Positions 6,660-12,701 of a DNA stretch of 41,014 nucleotides are shown here, one piece after another; the stretch's first letter is position 1, and every line of letters starts with the position of its first letter. The notes under the pieces were generated by a model. The model was not told the DNA's origin. It made no database searches and saw nothing but the letters and a program-made list of their open reading frames with translations. The DNA comes from PZPK01 sp041590075. Lineage in GTDB: Bacteria > Pseudomonadota > Gammaproteobacteria > Pseudomonadales > Oleiphilaceae. The translations under genes and the position numbers were made by a program. The stretch spans positions 1-41,014 of the forward strand of contig JBFHUL010000022.1 of NCBI GenBank assembly GCA_041590075.1, given 5' to 3'.

Positions 6660-7030
6660 TTAGCAAAGAAGATCTTATGAAATACATGTGTCCGGCAGAC
6701 GAAAGCGATGATGGTGATCTGGATATAGACTCCGCGGTCTTTCATATGAATGCCGTGGTGGACACGGTTCTTTTCGTGGTTGCTGAAGCAGACAAGACTT
6801 CGATGCAGAGATTTTTTGGGGCGCTCTGCAAGGCCTTCACCACCATGCAGTACATAGCTTTTGAAAGAAAAGAATCGACTGACGGTGTTGTGGCGGACAA
6901 TAGTTCCCGCGCGTTGGTGCAGTCCCTATTGACTGTGTTGGAAGAAAACACTCCATTTACAGACCCAGTCCTTCTGGCAGAAAAGGTATCCTCTTTTGCT
7001 GAGAGCCGGCGGGTTGGCACACTTAACTGA
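6656..7030 (+). CDS. Hypothetical acidic helical protein, 124 aa
   Basis: It begins MISKEDLMKYMCPADESDDG; the N-terminal 25 residues are highly acidic and the rest is predicted to be almost all helical (FHMNAVVDTVLFVVAEADK). The start is fixed by an ATGA overlap. No catalytic residues or known domain are recognised. Strong acidity near the N-terminus could reflect DNA mimicry, but that is speculation. It is the last unknown gene before the recombination genes. Confidence 0.65.
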   Translation: MISKEDLMKYMCPADESDDGDLDIDSAVFHMNAVVDTVLFVVAEADKTSMQRFFGALCKAFTTMQYIAFERKESTDGVVADNSSRALVQSLLTVLEENTPFTDPVLLAEKVSSFAESRRVGTLN

Positions 7031-7043
7031 AAGGAATTGAATT

Positions 7044-7793
7044 ATGAATCAAGTAGCAACCATAGAGCAGAAACCATCTGAAGCGAAGGCGGCGACAGTA
7101 CAGCAGGTCTCACCGATTAGCGCATCACCGATGGATATCGACCCAAAGCAGTTCAAGGCTGCGCTGAGGCGGCGCAAACGGAACCGCGATGCACTGATGG
7201 ACTGGGTGCGCGACTCACTGGTCCTCGGCACAGACTACATGCGTGTCTGGTCTAAGAAGCGCAGGGAGTGGTCGAAGTACTTCCTCACCAAGGCTGGCGC
7301 AGAAAAGGTGCTGGCCATGCTGGGCGTCTCCGTGACCTATCCCAACCTGAATGCGTGGGAGGAAAAAGTTCTCAGGGGTGATGCCATTGAAACAGTGATG
7401 CTGCGCTGCGAATTGATCAACTCGGCTGGCGTTGTGATTGGCTCGGGTGTTGGTGGCCGGCTGGTCAAGAGTCAAGACTATGGTGACATCAATAAATCGA
7501 TCAAGATGGCTGAGAAGTCCGCGATGATCGATGCCACCCTGCGTCTGGCTGGCCTGTCGGAGGTCTTCACGCAGGATCCTGACTCGGCTGATGATGATAA
7601 TATCGTCCCAAGCATCAACAAACAGCAGCTTGCGCACCTCACCGCGCTGTGTGCCGAAGGTCCGCTCAAGCCAAAAGATGTCGCCGACTACTTTGGCGTC
7701 AACGAGCTGAGTGATCTGCCTGCCGATCAGTTGTTCCGTGCAGAGAAGGCAATCCGCAAGGCCAACGAAAAAGCAAAGGGAGAACAGTCATGA
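7044..7793 (+). CDS. Putative single-strand annealing/recombination protein
   Basis: A 249-residue protein. A low-complexity N-terminus leads to a core of RDALMDWVRDSLVLGTDY, KYFLTKAGAEKVLAMLGV, GVGGRLVKSQDYGDINKS and IKMAEKSAMIDATLRLAGL. The last segment, a helix rich in Lys and Ala near the end of a compact domain, is the type seen in phage Rad52/RecT/ERF-like annealing proteins. The main support is context: it overlaps a YqaJ exonuclease by ATGA, with SSB two genes on. That is the usual phage exonuclease-annealase-SSB recombination set. It would anneal resected phage ends and could drive genome mosaicism. The exact superfamily is uncertain. Confidence 0.7.
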   Translation: MNQVATIEQKPSEAKAATVQQVSPISASPMDIDPKQFKAALRRRKRNRDALMDWVRDSLVLGTDYMRVWSKKRREWSKYFLTKAGAEKVLAMLGVSVTYPNLNAWEEKVLRGDAIETVMLRCELINSAGVVIGSGVGGRLVKSQDYGDINKSIKMAEKSAMIDATLRLAGLSEVFTQDPDSADDDNIVPSINKQQLAHLTALCAEGPLKPKDVADYFGVNELSDLPADQLFRAEKAIRKANEKAKGEQS

Positions 7794-8656
7794 GGCAAGG
7801 TACACCTGAGTGGCTTGAGTGGCGCAAGACCGGTATCGGCTCATCTGATGCGCCCATTATCACCGGCATCAGTCCGTACAAGACCCGGCTGCAGAAGTGG
7901 CTGGAAGACACTGGTCGCGTGGAGCGCAAGGATATCGGCTTTGCCGGTTTTATTGGTCATCGAGCAGAACCCTTTATACGTGGCTGCTGGGAGCAGAAGT
8001 CTGGCCTGCTCTATGAGCCAGTCACGCTGACCGGCGAGATCCCATGGATGCTGGCCAGTCTGGATGGCGCCGAGATCGACATGGAATCCATTATCGAGTG
8101 CAAACTGAACGACTGGGAAAAGCACCAGATGGCACTGGATGGTGAGGTTCCAGACCATCACCTGACACAGATTGATCACCAGCTGAAAGCCAGTAAAGCC
8201 ACTGTTTGTTATTACCTATCAGCCCCATACCGCGATGATCCACAGACGCTGACGCCAAACGATGTGGTAGTTATCCCGGTATATCCTGACGAAGGACGCA
8301 TGGAAATGCTGGTCAAAGCTGAGGCAGAGTATATCGAGCTGCTGGCTACCGACACGGCACCAGAAGCTTGCGAGCGTGACTTTGCCGAAATCGCAACCGG
8401 CGAGTGGCGGCGCGCAGCAGGTCGATGGAAAACAGCGAAGGTGCAACATGATCGCGCAAAGAAGAAGCTGGATGCCGCGCGCGACAGGCTTGTCTCTCTG
8501 GCTGGTGACGCATCTGTAAGGGGCGCCGGCGTCAAAGTTACAAGAACGGCTCGCAAGGGTAATGTAGCTTATGCCAAGGTACCTGAACTGAAGGGTGTAG
8601 ATCTTGATCAGTACCGTGGCAAACCATCATTAGTTTGGAGTGTAAGCAATGTTTGA
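7790..8656 (+). CDS. YqaJ-like viral recombinase exonuclease
   Basis: The 288-residue product starts GTPEWLEWRKTGIGSSDAP, the hallmark beginning of YqaJ/lambda-exonuclease-like proteins. GHRAEPFIRGCWEQ follows, then MLASLDGAEID (active-site Asp) and SIIECKLNDWEKH (Glu-x-Lys of the PD-(D/E)XK core), and LTQIDHQLKAS. Such enzymes resect dsDNA ends to give 3' tails for the annealing protein encoded just upstream (ATGA overlap). The C-terminal 80 residues form a charged helical extension (WRRAAGRWKTAKVQHDRAKK). Acts in the cytoplasm during replication and repair. Confidence 0.9.
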   Translation: MRQGTPEWLEWRKTGIGSSDAPIITGISPYKTRLQKWLEDTGRVERKDIGFAGFIGHRAEPFIRGCWEQKSGLLYEPVTLTGEIPWMLASLDGAEIDMESIIECKLNDWEKHQMALDGEVPDHHLTQIDHQLKASKATVCYYLSAPYRDDPQTLTPNDVVVIPVYPDEGRMEMLVKAEAEYIELLATDTAPEACERDFAEIATGEWRRAAGRWKTAKVQHDRAKKKLDAARDRLVSLAGDASVRGAGVKVTRTARKGNVAYAKVPELKGVDLDQYRGKPSLVWSVSNV

Positions 8657-8870
8657 GTACACGGAAGGAACGCTGGTAAGGTCATACGACTTTCCAGACC
8701 AGAACGACTACTACGTGGAGGGTGTTGTTTGCGGTGTAGCCCAGTTCTGTGACCCCGACACATTAAGGTATTGCATCAAGGTACACCGATGGGTTGTGGG
8801 CGGTAAAGAGGCCGCGAACTTTACCCAGCGAGTCTATCCGCGCGTAGACGGTCGAATCGAACTTATTTGA
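8649..8870 (+). CDS. Hypothetical small protein, 73 aa
   Basis: It starts MFEYTEGTLVRSYDFPDQND and overlaps the exonuclease gene by eight bases, so translation is probably coupled. The content is beta-rich with many aromatics (CIKVHRWVVGG), like small phage proteins with a barrel fold. Located between exonuclease and ssb, it may assist recombination, but no family is recognised. Confidence 0.65.
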   Translation: MFEYTEGTLVRSYDFPDQNDYYVEGVVCGVAQFCDPDTLRYCIKVHRWVVGGKEAANFTQRVYPRVDGRIELI

Positions 8871-8886
8871 AAAAGAGGATAACAAC

Positions 8887-9321
8887 ATGCCTGCATTAAA
8901 CCGAGTTGAAATTATTGGACACCTTGGGAAAGACCCCGAGTTGCGCTATACACCAAGCGGCACTGCAGTAGCCAACTTCAGTGTGGCAACCAGCGAACGC
9001 TGGAAAGGTGATGATGGCGCCCAAAAAGAAAAAACCGAGTGGCACAACGTAGTGCTATGGAAGCGGCAGGCCGAACTCGCCGGCGAATACCTGAAACGCG
9101 GGTCACTGGTGTATCTTTCAGGTGTGCTGCGCACCCGCAAATGGGAAGATAAAAACGGCGTGGATCGCTACACCACTGAGATCCATGTCAAGGAAATGCA
9201 GTTCCTTGATAAGCCCACAGCCAACGATGGCAGCGATAGATCGAGGGCAGGTAGCGCGCCACCAGCAGCTAGCGCGCCATCCCCCAATGGAATCGACTTT
9301 GATGACGACATTCCATTCTAG
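8887..9321 (+). CDS. ssb: Single-stranded DNA-binding protein
   Basis: A 144-residue bacterial-type SSB. The OB fold starts LNRVEIIGHLGKDPELRYTP, continues with ANFSVATSERW and WHNVVLWKRQAELAGEYLKR, and ends near VKEMQFLD. A flexible Gly/Ala/Ser/Pro linker and the acidic tip DFDDDIPF follow, the docking site for replication and recombination partners. RBS GAGG lies eight bases upstream. It completes the exonuclease-annealase-SSB module and is the last clearly phage-type gene before the cassette array. Confidence 0.96.
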   Translation: MPALNRVEIIGHLGKDPELRYTPSGTAVANFSVATSERWKGDDGAQKEKTEWHNVVLWKRQAELAGEYLKRGSLVYLSGVLRTRKWEDKNGVDRYTTEIHVKEMQFLDKPTANDGSDRSRAGSAPPAASAPSPNGIDFDDDIPF

Positions 9322-9359
9322 AGGGTACCTGCTATTGACTTGTGAGAGGAATTGAAGAC

Positions 9360-9764
9360 ATGACAGACCAAACAGAAAACGCTGAGATAGAAGCAAACAC
9401 CGACCTAGCAGGTCAAAACGAGCGACTTGTTATAAACCCTGTTAAATGTGCCGCTCAGATAGCTATTATCCACCGGCGATTAATGGATGCTATGACAAAG
9501 CAAGGAGGGCCGTGTGAGATAGCGGCAGCATTGGATAACTTAGAGGGTGCAGTGCAGAAAGCCCGTGATGATTTAGGTTTGTCTGCCACGAAGGACTTGT
9601 TAGTGGCCGAGGCTGGCGTGATTGTTTCTCAATTTATTGCATTCATGCAAATGCGTAGTGTGAACCTTTGCCATGTCTTTATTGGTGATGACCCGCAACT
9701 ATTAACAGTTGATGAAATGCTGGAAGCGGTAGCCGAATTTAAAGCAACACTAAAAGGCAACTAA
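9360..9764 (+). CDS. Hypothetical protein, candidate integron cassette gene 1
   Basis: A 134-residue ORF (MTDQTENAEIEANTDLAGQN). An acidic N-terminus is followed by helical segments (AAQIAIIHRRLMDAMTKQG, VQKARDDLGLSATKDLLVAE, SVNLCHVFIGDDPQLLTVDE). Its TAA (9762-9764) lies inside the R'' box of the first attC-like site, as in typical cassettes whose stop codon runs into attC. Base composition is more AT-rich than the recombination genes before it. The expected cassette start complementary to this R'' (GTTAGTTG) is not seen upstream. So either the left boundary has eroded or this is a phage gene next to the array. Function unknown. Confidence 0.65.
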   Translation: MTDQTENAEIEANTDLAGQNERLVINPVKCAAQIAIIHRRLMDAMTKQGGPCEIAAALDNLEGAVQKARDDLGLSATKDLLVAEAGVIVSQFIAFMQMRSVNLCHVFIGDDPQLLTVDEMLEAVAEFKATLKGN

Positions 9765-9835
9765 CGGTTGAGTTCACTGGTTGCGTAATGAGCGCAGCGA
9801 GTGGAGCAATCCAAGTGTAACGATTTGTTAGATTG
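9758..9835 (+). other. attC site 1
   Basis: R'' CAACTAAC (9758-9765) and R' GTTAGATTG (9827-9835) flank a 61-base imperfect palindrome. Pairing arms include GGTTG with CAATCC, CACT with AGTG and TGCG with CGCA, leaving extrahelical bases as in folded attC bottom strands. The upstream stop codon lies within R''. Predicted crossover is between G9827 and T9828. Confidence 0.8.
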
Positions 9836-9845
9836 CGAGGTTAAT

Positions 9846-10079
9846 ATGAAATACAGACTTAAAGGAAACTTACCATTTATGACGAAAGGAACGGTGTTCA
9901 AAAAAGCATCCTCTTTATGCTGCGGGGATGGTTGGGCTATACCGGCTAAACCGAAAGCGCAGGGACAAACAGCAGACAATCCAGTGACTACGTTTAACGA
10001 CCACCAAAACAAAGTGCTTGATGAGATTATATGGGATGACAACTGGATTGATTTGATACCAGAAAGCTGGGATGAGTGA
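9846..10079 (+). CDS. Hypothetical protein, integron cassette gene 2
   Basis: A 77-residue ORF with ATG 11 bases after the attC1 R' box and GAGG in between, the compact layout of promoterless cassettes. The protein begins MKYRLKGNLPFMTKGTVFKK, contains a Cys-Cys pair (SSLCCGDGW), a Pro/Gly-rich middle, and an acidic Trp-rich end (DDNWIDLIPESWDE). No family is recognised. The cassette starts GTTAGATTG and its own attC begins CAATCTAAC, an exact reverse complement, so this is the best-defined cassette of the array. Confidence 0.7.
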   Translation: MKYRLKGNLPFMTKGTVFKKASSLCCGDGWAIPAKPKAQGQTADNPVTTFNDHQNKVLDEIIWDDNWIDLIPESWDE

Positions 10080-10130
10080 TGATTGATATGTATGAGTCAG
10101 GCGCATGGGCGCGGTGTGAATACCTGAAAG

Positions 10131-10189
10131 CAATCTAACGGCGGAATTGTGCGGCGGCGAAGCCATCCGAACGAATGACTTGTTATGTG
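10131..10189 (+). other. attC site 2
   Basis: R'' CAATCTAAC (10131-10139) exactly complements the start of its own cassette (9827-9835). R' is GTTATGTG (10182-10189). The 42-base centre contains CGGA/TCCG and GGC-GAA-GCC pairings. About 50 bases of non-coding DNA separate the cassette-2 stop from this site. Confidence 0.75.
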
Positions 10190-10197
10190 TTTTTAAG

Positions 10198-10317
10198 GCT
10201 AGGGTAGCTCAGTGTAAATGCGAAAACGGGAAACGCAGTTCCGTGATTAGCGCCCGGCAGGGTAGGTAGAGCAGGCTCGCAAAAGTCAGGTCGCTGGTTC
10301 GATTCCAGCCCCTAGCC
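10198..10317 (+). tRNA. tRNA-like element with interrupted D loop
   Basis: Acceptor GCTAGGG (10198-10204) pairs perfectly with CCCTAGC (10310-10316). T8-A9 and D stem GCTC (10207-10210)/GAGC (10269-10272) are present, and the T arm GCTGG-TTCGATT-CCAGC (10293-10309) is canonical. The D loop is 58 bases instead of about 8-11 and contains its own hairpin (ACGG 10226-10229 with CCGT 10241-10244). The anticodon arm is shortened to GGCT-CGCAAA-AGTC, with no clear U33 or anticodon. CCA is not encoded. It fills a whole cassette. It could be a decayed tRNA, an intron-containing tRNA, or a non-translational tRNA mimic. Confidence 0.55.
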
Positions 10318-10332
10318 CTTAAGAGCATATGA

Positions 10333-10361
10333 CACATGACAATCAGTTAGCCTTGTTATAC
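10333..10361 (+). other. Shortened attC remnant
   Basis: CACATGAC (10333-10340) resembles the complement of its cassette start GTTATGTG at 7 of 8 positions, and GTTATAC (10355-10361) is a good R' box. Between them only 14 bases remain. TGACAATCAGTTAGC matches the left arm of attC4 (TAACAACCAGTTAGC) at 13 of 15 positions, so the central palindrome seems to have been deleted. Bases 10362-10439 after it hold only a short hairpin (GTGGC-AACA-GCCAC, 10397-10410) and the RBS of the next gene. Confidence 0.5.
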
Positions 10362-10439
10362 TTTTTACGGGAGATAGTTATGTCAGATTAAATAACGTGG
10401 CAACAGCCACAACACAGAACTAAAAGAGGATTACTAAAG

Positions 10440-10664
10440 ATGAATACAATGATGAACTTTAAAAAAAATACGTGGCTGTTGGTCACGTTGACTGGCTTGT
10501 TAGTGTGCGCCGGTTGCTCACCTGCTGGCAGTGATAACGACGCAAACCCAGAGGAAACCTACAGCATTATTGAGATTGAAGGGCATGAATATATTTTTAT
10601 ATCTCGTCGCCCGTGGAGTGGTGAGATTGCAATGGCACATAAAGCTAACTGCAAAGCACACTAA
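10440..10664 (+). CDS. Small lipoprotein, integron cassette gene 4
   Basis: A 74-residue ORF with AGAGGA upstream. The N-terminus is a lipoprotein signal: basic MNFKKNTW, hydrophobic LLVTLTGLLVC, and lipobox CAGC. The mature part is about 50 residues: a short acidic linker and a compact segment (YSIIEIEGHEYIFISRR, then MAHKANCKAH). The EIEGHEYI...HKANC pattern is one I associate with small uncharacterised proteins; no function is known. It should sit in a cell membrane facing the periplasm. In a lysogen it could be a conversion gene, for example altering surface properties or excluding other phages, which is inference. Confidence 0.7.
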   Translation: MNTMMNFKKNTWLLVTLTGLLVCAGCSPAGSDNDANPEETYSIIEIEGHEYIFISRRPWSGEIAMAHKANCKAH

Positions 10665-10711
10665 CAACCAGCTAGCAGGCGCGTAGCGTCCTGCTCAACG
10701 ACAAGTTATAG
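10659..10711 (+). other. attC site 3
   Basis: R'' CACTAAC (10659-10665) and R' GTTATAG (10705-10711). The centre is a textbook hairpin: AGCAGGCGC (10674-10682), loop GTA, GCG, an unpaired T (10689), CCTGCT (10690-10695). The single extruded base is typical of attC recognition. The stop codon of the lipoprotein gene lies in R''. Confidence 0.85.
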
Positions 10712-10718
10712 GTGGAAG

Positions 10719-10954
10719 ATGGATAAGCTGCAACGTGTTAGGAATTAAACGCAGTTGAGGCTCGGCTTGCGGAGGCAGAGGAGCGGCGCGACATGCTATT
10801 AAGTGAATTTAAAGAACTAATAAACGAAGCTGTAGAATGGTTTGACGACGATCCTGAAATAATTATTTACGATGCTACTGGTGCAGAAATTGAACCTAGC
10901 AATGTCATTAAGCATTTAACAGGTGATAACGCTCAACGACTAGAAATAGAATGA
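10719..10954 (+). pseudogene. Frame-disrupted coiled-coil protein, integron cassette gene 5
   Basis: ATG 10719, eight bases after the attC3 R' box with GGTGGAAG before it, opens MDKLQRVRN and then meets TAA. One frame over, from 10742, the sequence is open for 70 codons to TGA 10952 and reads ELNAVEARLAEAEERRDMLL, then KELINEAVEWFDDDPEIIIY. The first part is a phage-type coiled coil. Joining the two needs a single-base shift near 10740. The remaining intact piece could start at ATG 10793 (53 residues) without the coiled coil. It may be a sequencing error, a decayed gene, or a short functional remnant. Confidence 0.5.
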
Positions 10955-10956
10955 GC

Positions 10957-11009
10957 GTATAACAACCAGTTAGCAGGCGCTCTGCGTCCTGCTCAACGCA
11001 AAGTTAGGG
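10957..11009 (+). other. attC site 4
   Basis: R'' GTATAAC (10957-10963) is close to the complement of its cassette start GTTATAG; R' is GTTAGGG (11003-11009). The centre AGCAGGCGC-TCT-GCG-T-CCTGCT (10972-10993) is the same hairpin as attC3 with only the loop changed. The two sites are the same length, 53 bases, which suggests a common integron lineage. Confidence 0.85.
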
Positions 11010-11021
11010 AGTGATGGATAG

Positions 11022-11216
11022 ATGAAATACAGCGAAATATACAGCAGCATCTACAAGCAAGGGATAAAACCAGATTTGACAATCGCAGAACGTAAGGCTT
11101 GGGAGATTATCGAGGATTTGACTGATCGATTCGGTCTCAAGCAAGAGTGGGATGATATTGACGAGGACATACAAGACGAAATATTCGATAAATGGCGGCA
11201 AATTATTGACCGCTAA
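11022..11216 (+). CDS. Hypothetical acidic helical protein, 64 aa
   Basis: It starts MKYSEIYSSIYKQGIKPDLT, 12 bases after the last attC R' box, and ends one base into the xis leader. It is strongly helical and acidic (DDIDEDIQDEIFDKW). It is AT-rich compared with the integrase that follows. No attC follows it, so it is either a phage gene bordering the array or a last cassette that lost its site. Family not recognised. Confidence 0.6.
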   Translation: MKYSEIYSSIYKQGIKPDLTIAERKAWEIIEDLTDRFGLKQEWDDIDEDIQDEIFDKWRQIIDR

Positions 11217-11233
11217 TGATTGAGGAGTCAATG

Positions 11234-11407
11234 ATGGACTGGGTAACAAAAAATCGACTGGCCGAATTAACCGGACTGACTAAAGGCGCCATTGATCGCC
11301 GCCGCGAGCGTGGTATATGGTTGGAAGGGGTGCATTGGAAAAAGGCCGGGGATGGAAGAGTATGGTACAACATGAAGGCAATCGAGCAATGGGTGGCAGC
11401 GGCGTAA
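11234..11407 (+). CDS. Excisionase-like DNA-binding protein
   Basis: A 57-residue protein MDWVTKNRLAELTGLTKGAI followed by DRRRERGIWLEGVHWKK and YNMKAIEQWV. This is a small winged-helix of the MerR/Xis type: helix-turn-helix, an arginine-rich turn, and a wing with aromatic residues. GAGGAG upstream fits ATG 11234 (six-base gap) better than ATG 11231. It overlaps the integrase start by 19 bases, the usual phage xis-int arrangement. It should bind beside attP and steer recombination toward excision. Confidence 0.8.
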   Translation: MDWVTKNRLAELTGLTKGAIDRRRERGIWLEGVHWKKAGDGRVWYNMKAIEQWVAAA

Positions 11408-12519
11408 GGCCGCGCGGTAAGGGTATCGAGATTGACTTTCGATACCGGGGCATGCGGTGCCGTGAGCTGATTAAACTGCCACCAACTAAGGCCAACTTAA
11501 AATACGCTGCCAACCTGCGCGCCGCCCTGTTAACCGAGATCGCGCGCGGCACTTTTCAGTATCAGGAACACTTCCCCGACTCTTCTCGTTGCGCGCTGTT
11601 CGGGGGTGTCAGGCACACCCGGCAGACCGTGGCGCAAGCTCTCGATAGCTGGCTGACCGGCGCCAAGGCCACAGTAGAAGACAGCACATGGAACGAGTAC
11701 CGCAAGGTAATCAATCGACACCTGACGCCCGGACTGGGCCACATACCAATCCGCGACCTGACTACTGCCACCGTCAAGGCTTGGGTCGCCACCCTCCCCC
11801 AGTCTGGCAAAACCATCAACAACATCCTTACCCCGCTGCGCCAGACCACGGCAGATGCCTTCGGTGATAGCATGCTGGAACGCGACCCAATGATCCGGGT
11901 ACCGTCTATGAAGTTTCGCACCAGAGAACCTGACCCTTTTACGCCGGACGAAATTCGCCGGATCCTGACCCGGTTGTCTGGACAAGCATTGGCCTTCTAT
12001 CAGTTCGCCATCTGGACAGGGCTGAGACCCAGTGAGCAGATTGCGCTGCGCTGGGAAGATGTTGACCTTGAGCTTGGTGTGGTGCGCGTCCGCAGGGCGC
12101 GCGTAAGGCGACAGGAGAAGGATACAAAAACCATTGCAGGTGAACGCACTGTCCGGCTGCTTGCGCCTGCGCTGGAGGCGCTGACTGCTCAGAAAGAGAT
12201 AACTTACCTATCGGGCAAAGAAGTCTTCCTGAATCCGCGCACAGGCCGCCCATGGGTGTCCGAGAAGGCGCTGAGAGAAGTGGACTGGAAGCATGCACTG
12301 CGCGCAGCTAAGGTCGCTTATCGAACCCCGTACCAGTGTCGGCACACCTATGCATCAATGATGCTGGCTGCAGGCGAGAATCCGATGTGGGTGGCTCGGC
12401 AAATGGGACACGGGACGGTTCAGGTGATGTACAAGAACTACGCGCGCTGGATGCCAGAGGCGGCGCCGGATGCCGGGAGGAAGGCAGACCAAATGGTCAC
12501 GAGGTGGTCACAAGAGTAA
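11389..12519 (+). CDS. int: Phage tyrosine integrase
   Basis: The 376-residue protein begins at ATG 11389 inside the xis gene. An N-terminal arm-binding domain (GIEIDFRYRGMRCRELIKLP) precedes a core-binding helical domain (TVAQALDSWLTGAKATVEDS) and the catalytic domain: Arg in GLRPSEQIALRWED (about residue 210), H-x-x-R in QCRHTYASMML (about 316-320), and nucleophile Tyr in VMYKNYARW (about 347). It lacks the insertion that marks integron IntI proteins and is adjacent to xis and a tRNA-derived att site, so it is the phage integrase, not the cassette recombinase. Two TGGTCAC arm-like motifs lie in its last codons. Confidence 0.95.
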   Translation: MGGSGVRPRGKGIEIDFRYRGMRCRELIKLPPTKANLKYAANLRAALLTEIARGTFQYQEHFPDSSRCALFGGVRHTRQTVAQALDSWLTGAKATVEDSTWNEYRKVINRHLTPGLGHIPIRDLTTATVKAWVATLPQSGKTINNILTPLRQTTADAFGDSMLERDPMIRVPSMKFRTREPDPFTPDEIRRILTRLSGQALAFYQFAIWTGLRPSEQIALRWEDVDLELGVVRVRRARVRRQEKDTKTIAGERTVRLLAPALEALTAQKEITYLSGKEVFLNPRTGRPWVSEKALREVDWKHALRAAKVAYRTPYQCRHTYASMMLAAGENPMWVARQMGHGTVQVMYKNYARWMPEAAPDAGRKADQMVTRWSQE

Positions 12520-12696
12520 GGGGTGTCTGGCGCACCCATTTGATTTTCAAATAAAAAAGATGGTAGCGGGGGCAGGATTTGAACCTGCGCTGGGTGGTTT
12601 CACGTGGAACTATGTGGTTGATTTGTAAGAGAACCCACCATATAGCCCCACATAGATGCACATAGTTTGGTCACCGTTTGGTCACGAGATGGTCAC
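12494..12696. other. attP region with tRNA 3' end and repeated arm-type motifs
   Basis: Positions 12561-12590 match, on the minus strand, the last 30 bases of a tRNA gene: T arm GCAGG-TTCAAAT-CCTGC, acceptor CCCCGCT, then ACCA. No 5' half follows, so this is a phage-borne att core rather than a gene. TGGTCAC occurs at 12494, 12505, 12668, 12679 and 12690, in two groups either side of the core. CTATGTGG (12610) and CCACATAG (12648), with GCACATAG (12658), add a second motif. These are plausible integrase arm and Xis sites. The tRNA end resembles initiator tRNA-Met more than others I can recall. Confidence 0.75.
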
Positions 12697-12701
12697 CGAT
12701 G

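Larger units (their letters stand above)
9758..11009 (+). mobile_element. Integron gene-cassette array without integron integrase (CALIN-like)
   Basis: Four full-length attC-like sites and one shortened site alternate with short, same-direction cassettes between ssb and xis. Each full site starts with a YAAC-type R'' box, ends with GTTRRRY-type R', and has an imperfectly palindromic middle with unpaired bases. The first bases of cassettes complement the R'' box of their own downstream attC: perfectly for cassette 2, 7 of 8 for the tRNA-like cassette, 6 of 7 for cassette 5. That relation is expected only if each unit once circularised. No IntI gene is present in the window, so capture would depend on a host integron. 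Confidence 0.8.

Noticed and set aside
11389..12519. Integron integrase IntI
   Set aside because: The protein lacks the IntI-specific insertion, carries a phage arm-binding domain and is coupled to xis and attP.
12561..12590. Functional tRNA gene next to the integrase
   Set aside because: Only the T arm and 3' acceptor half are present; no matching 5' acceptor, D or anticodon arm follows.
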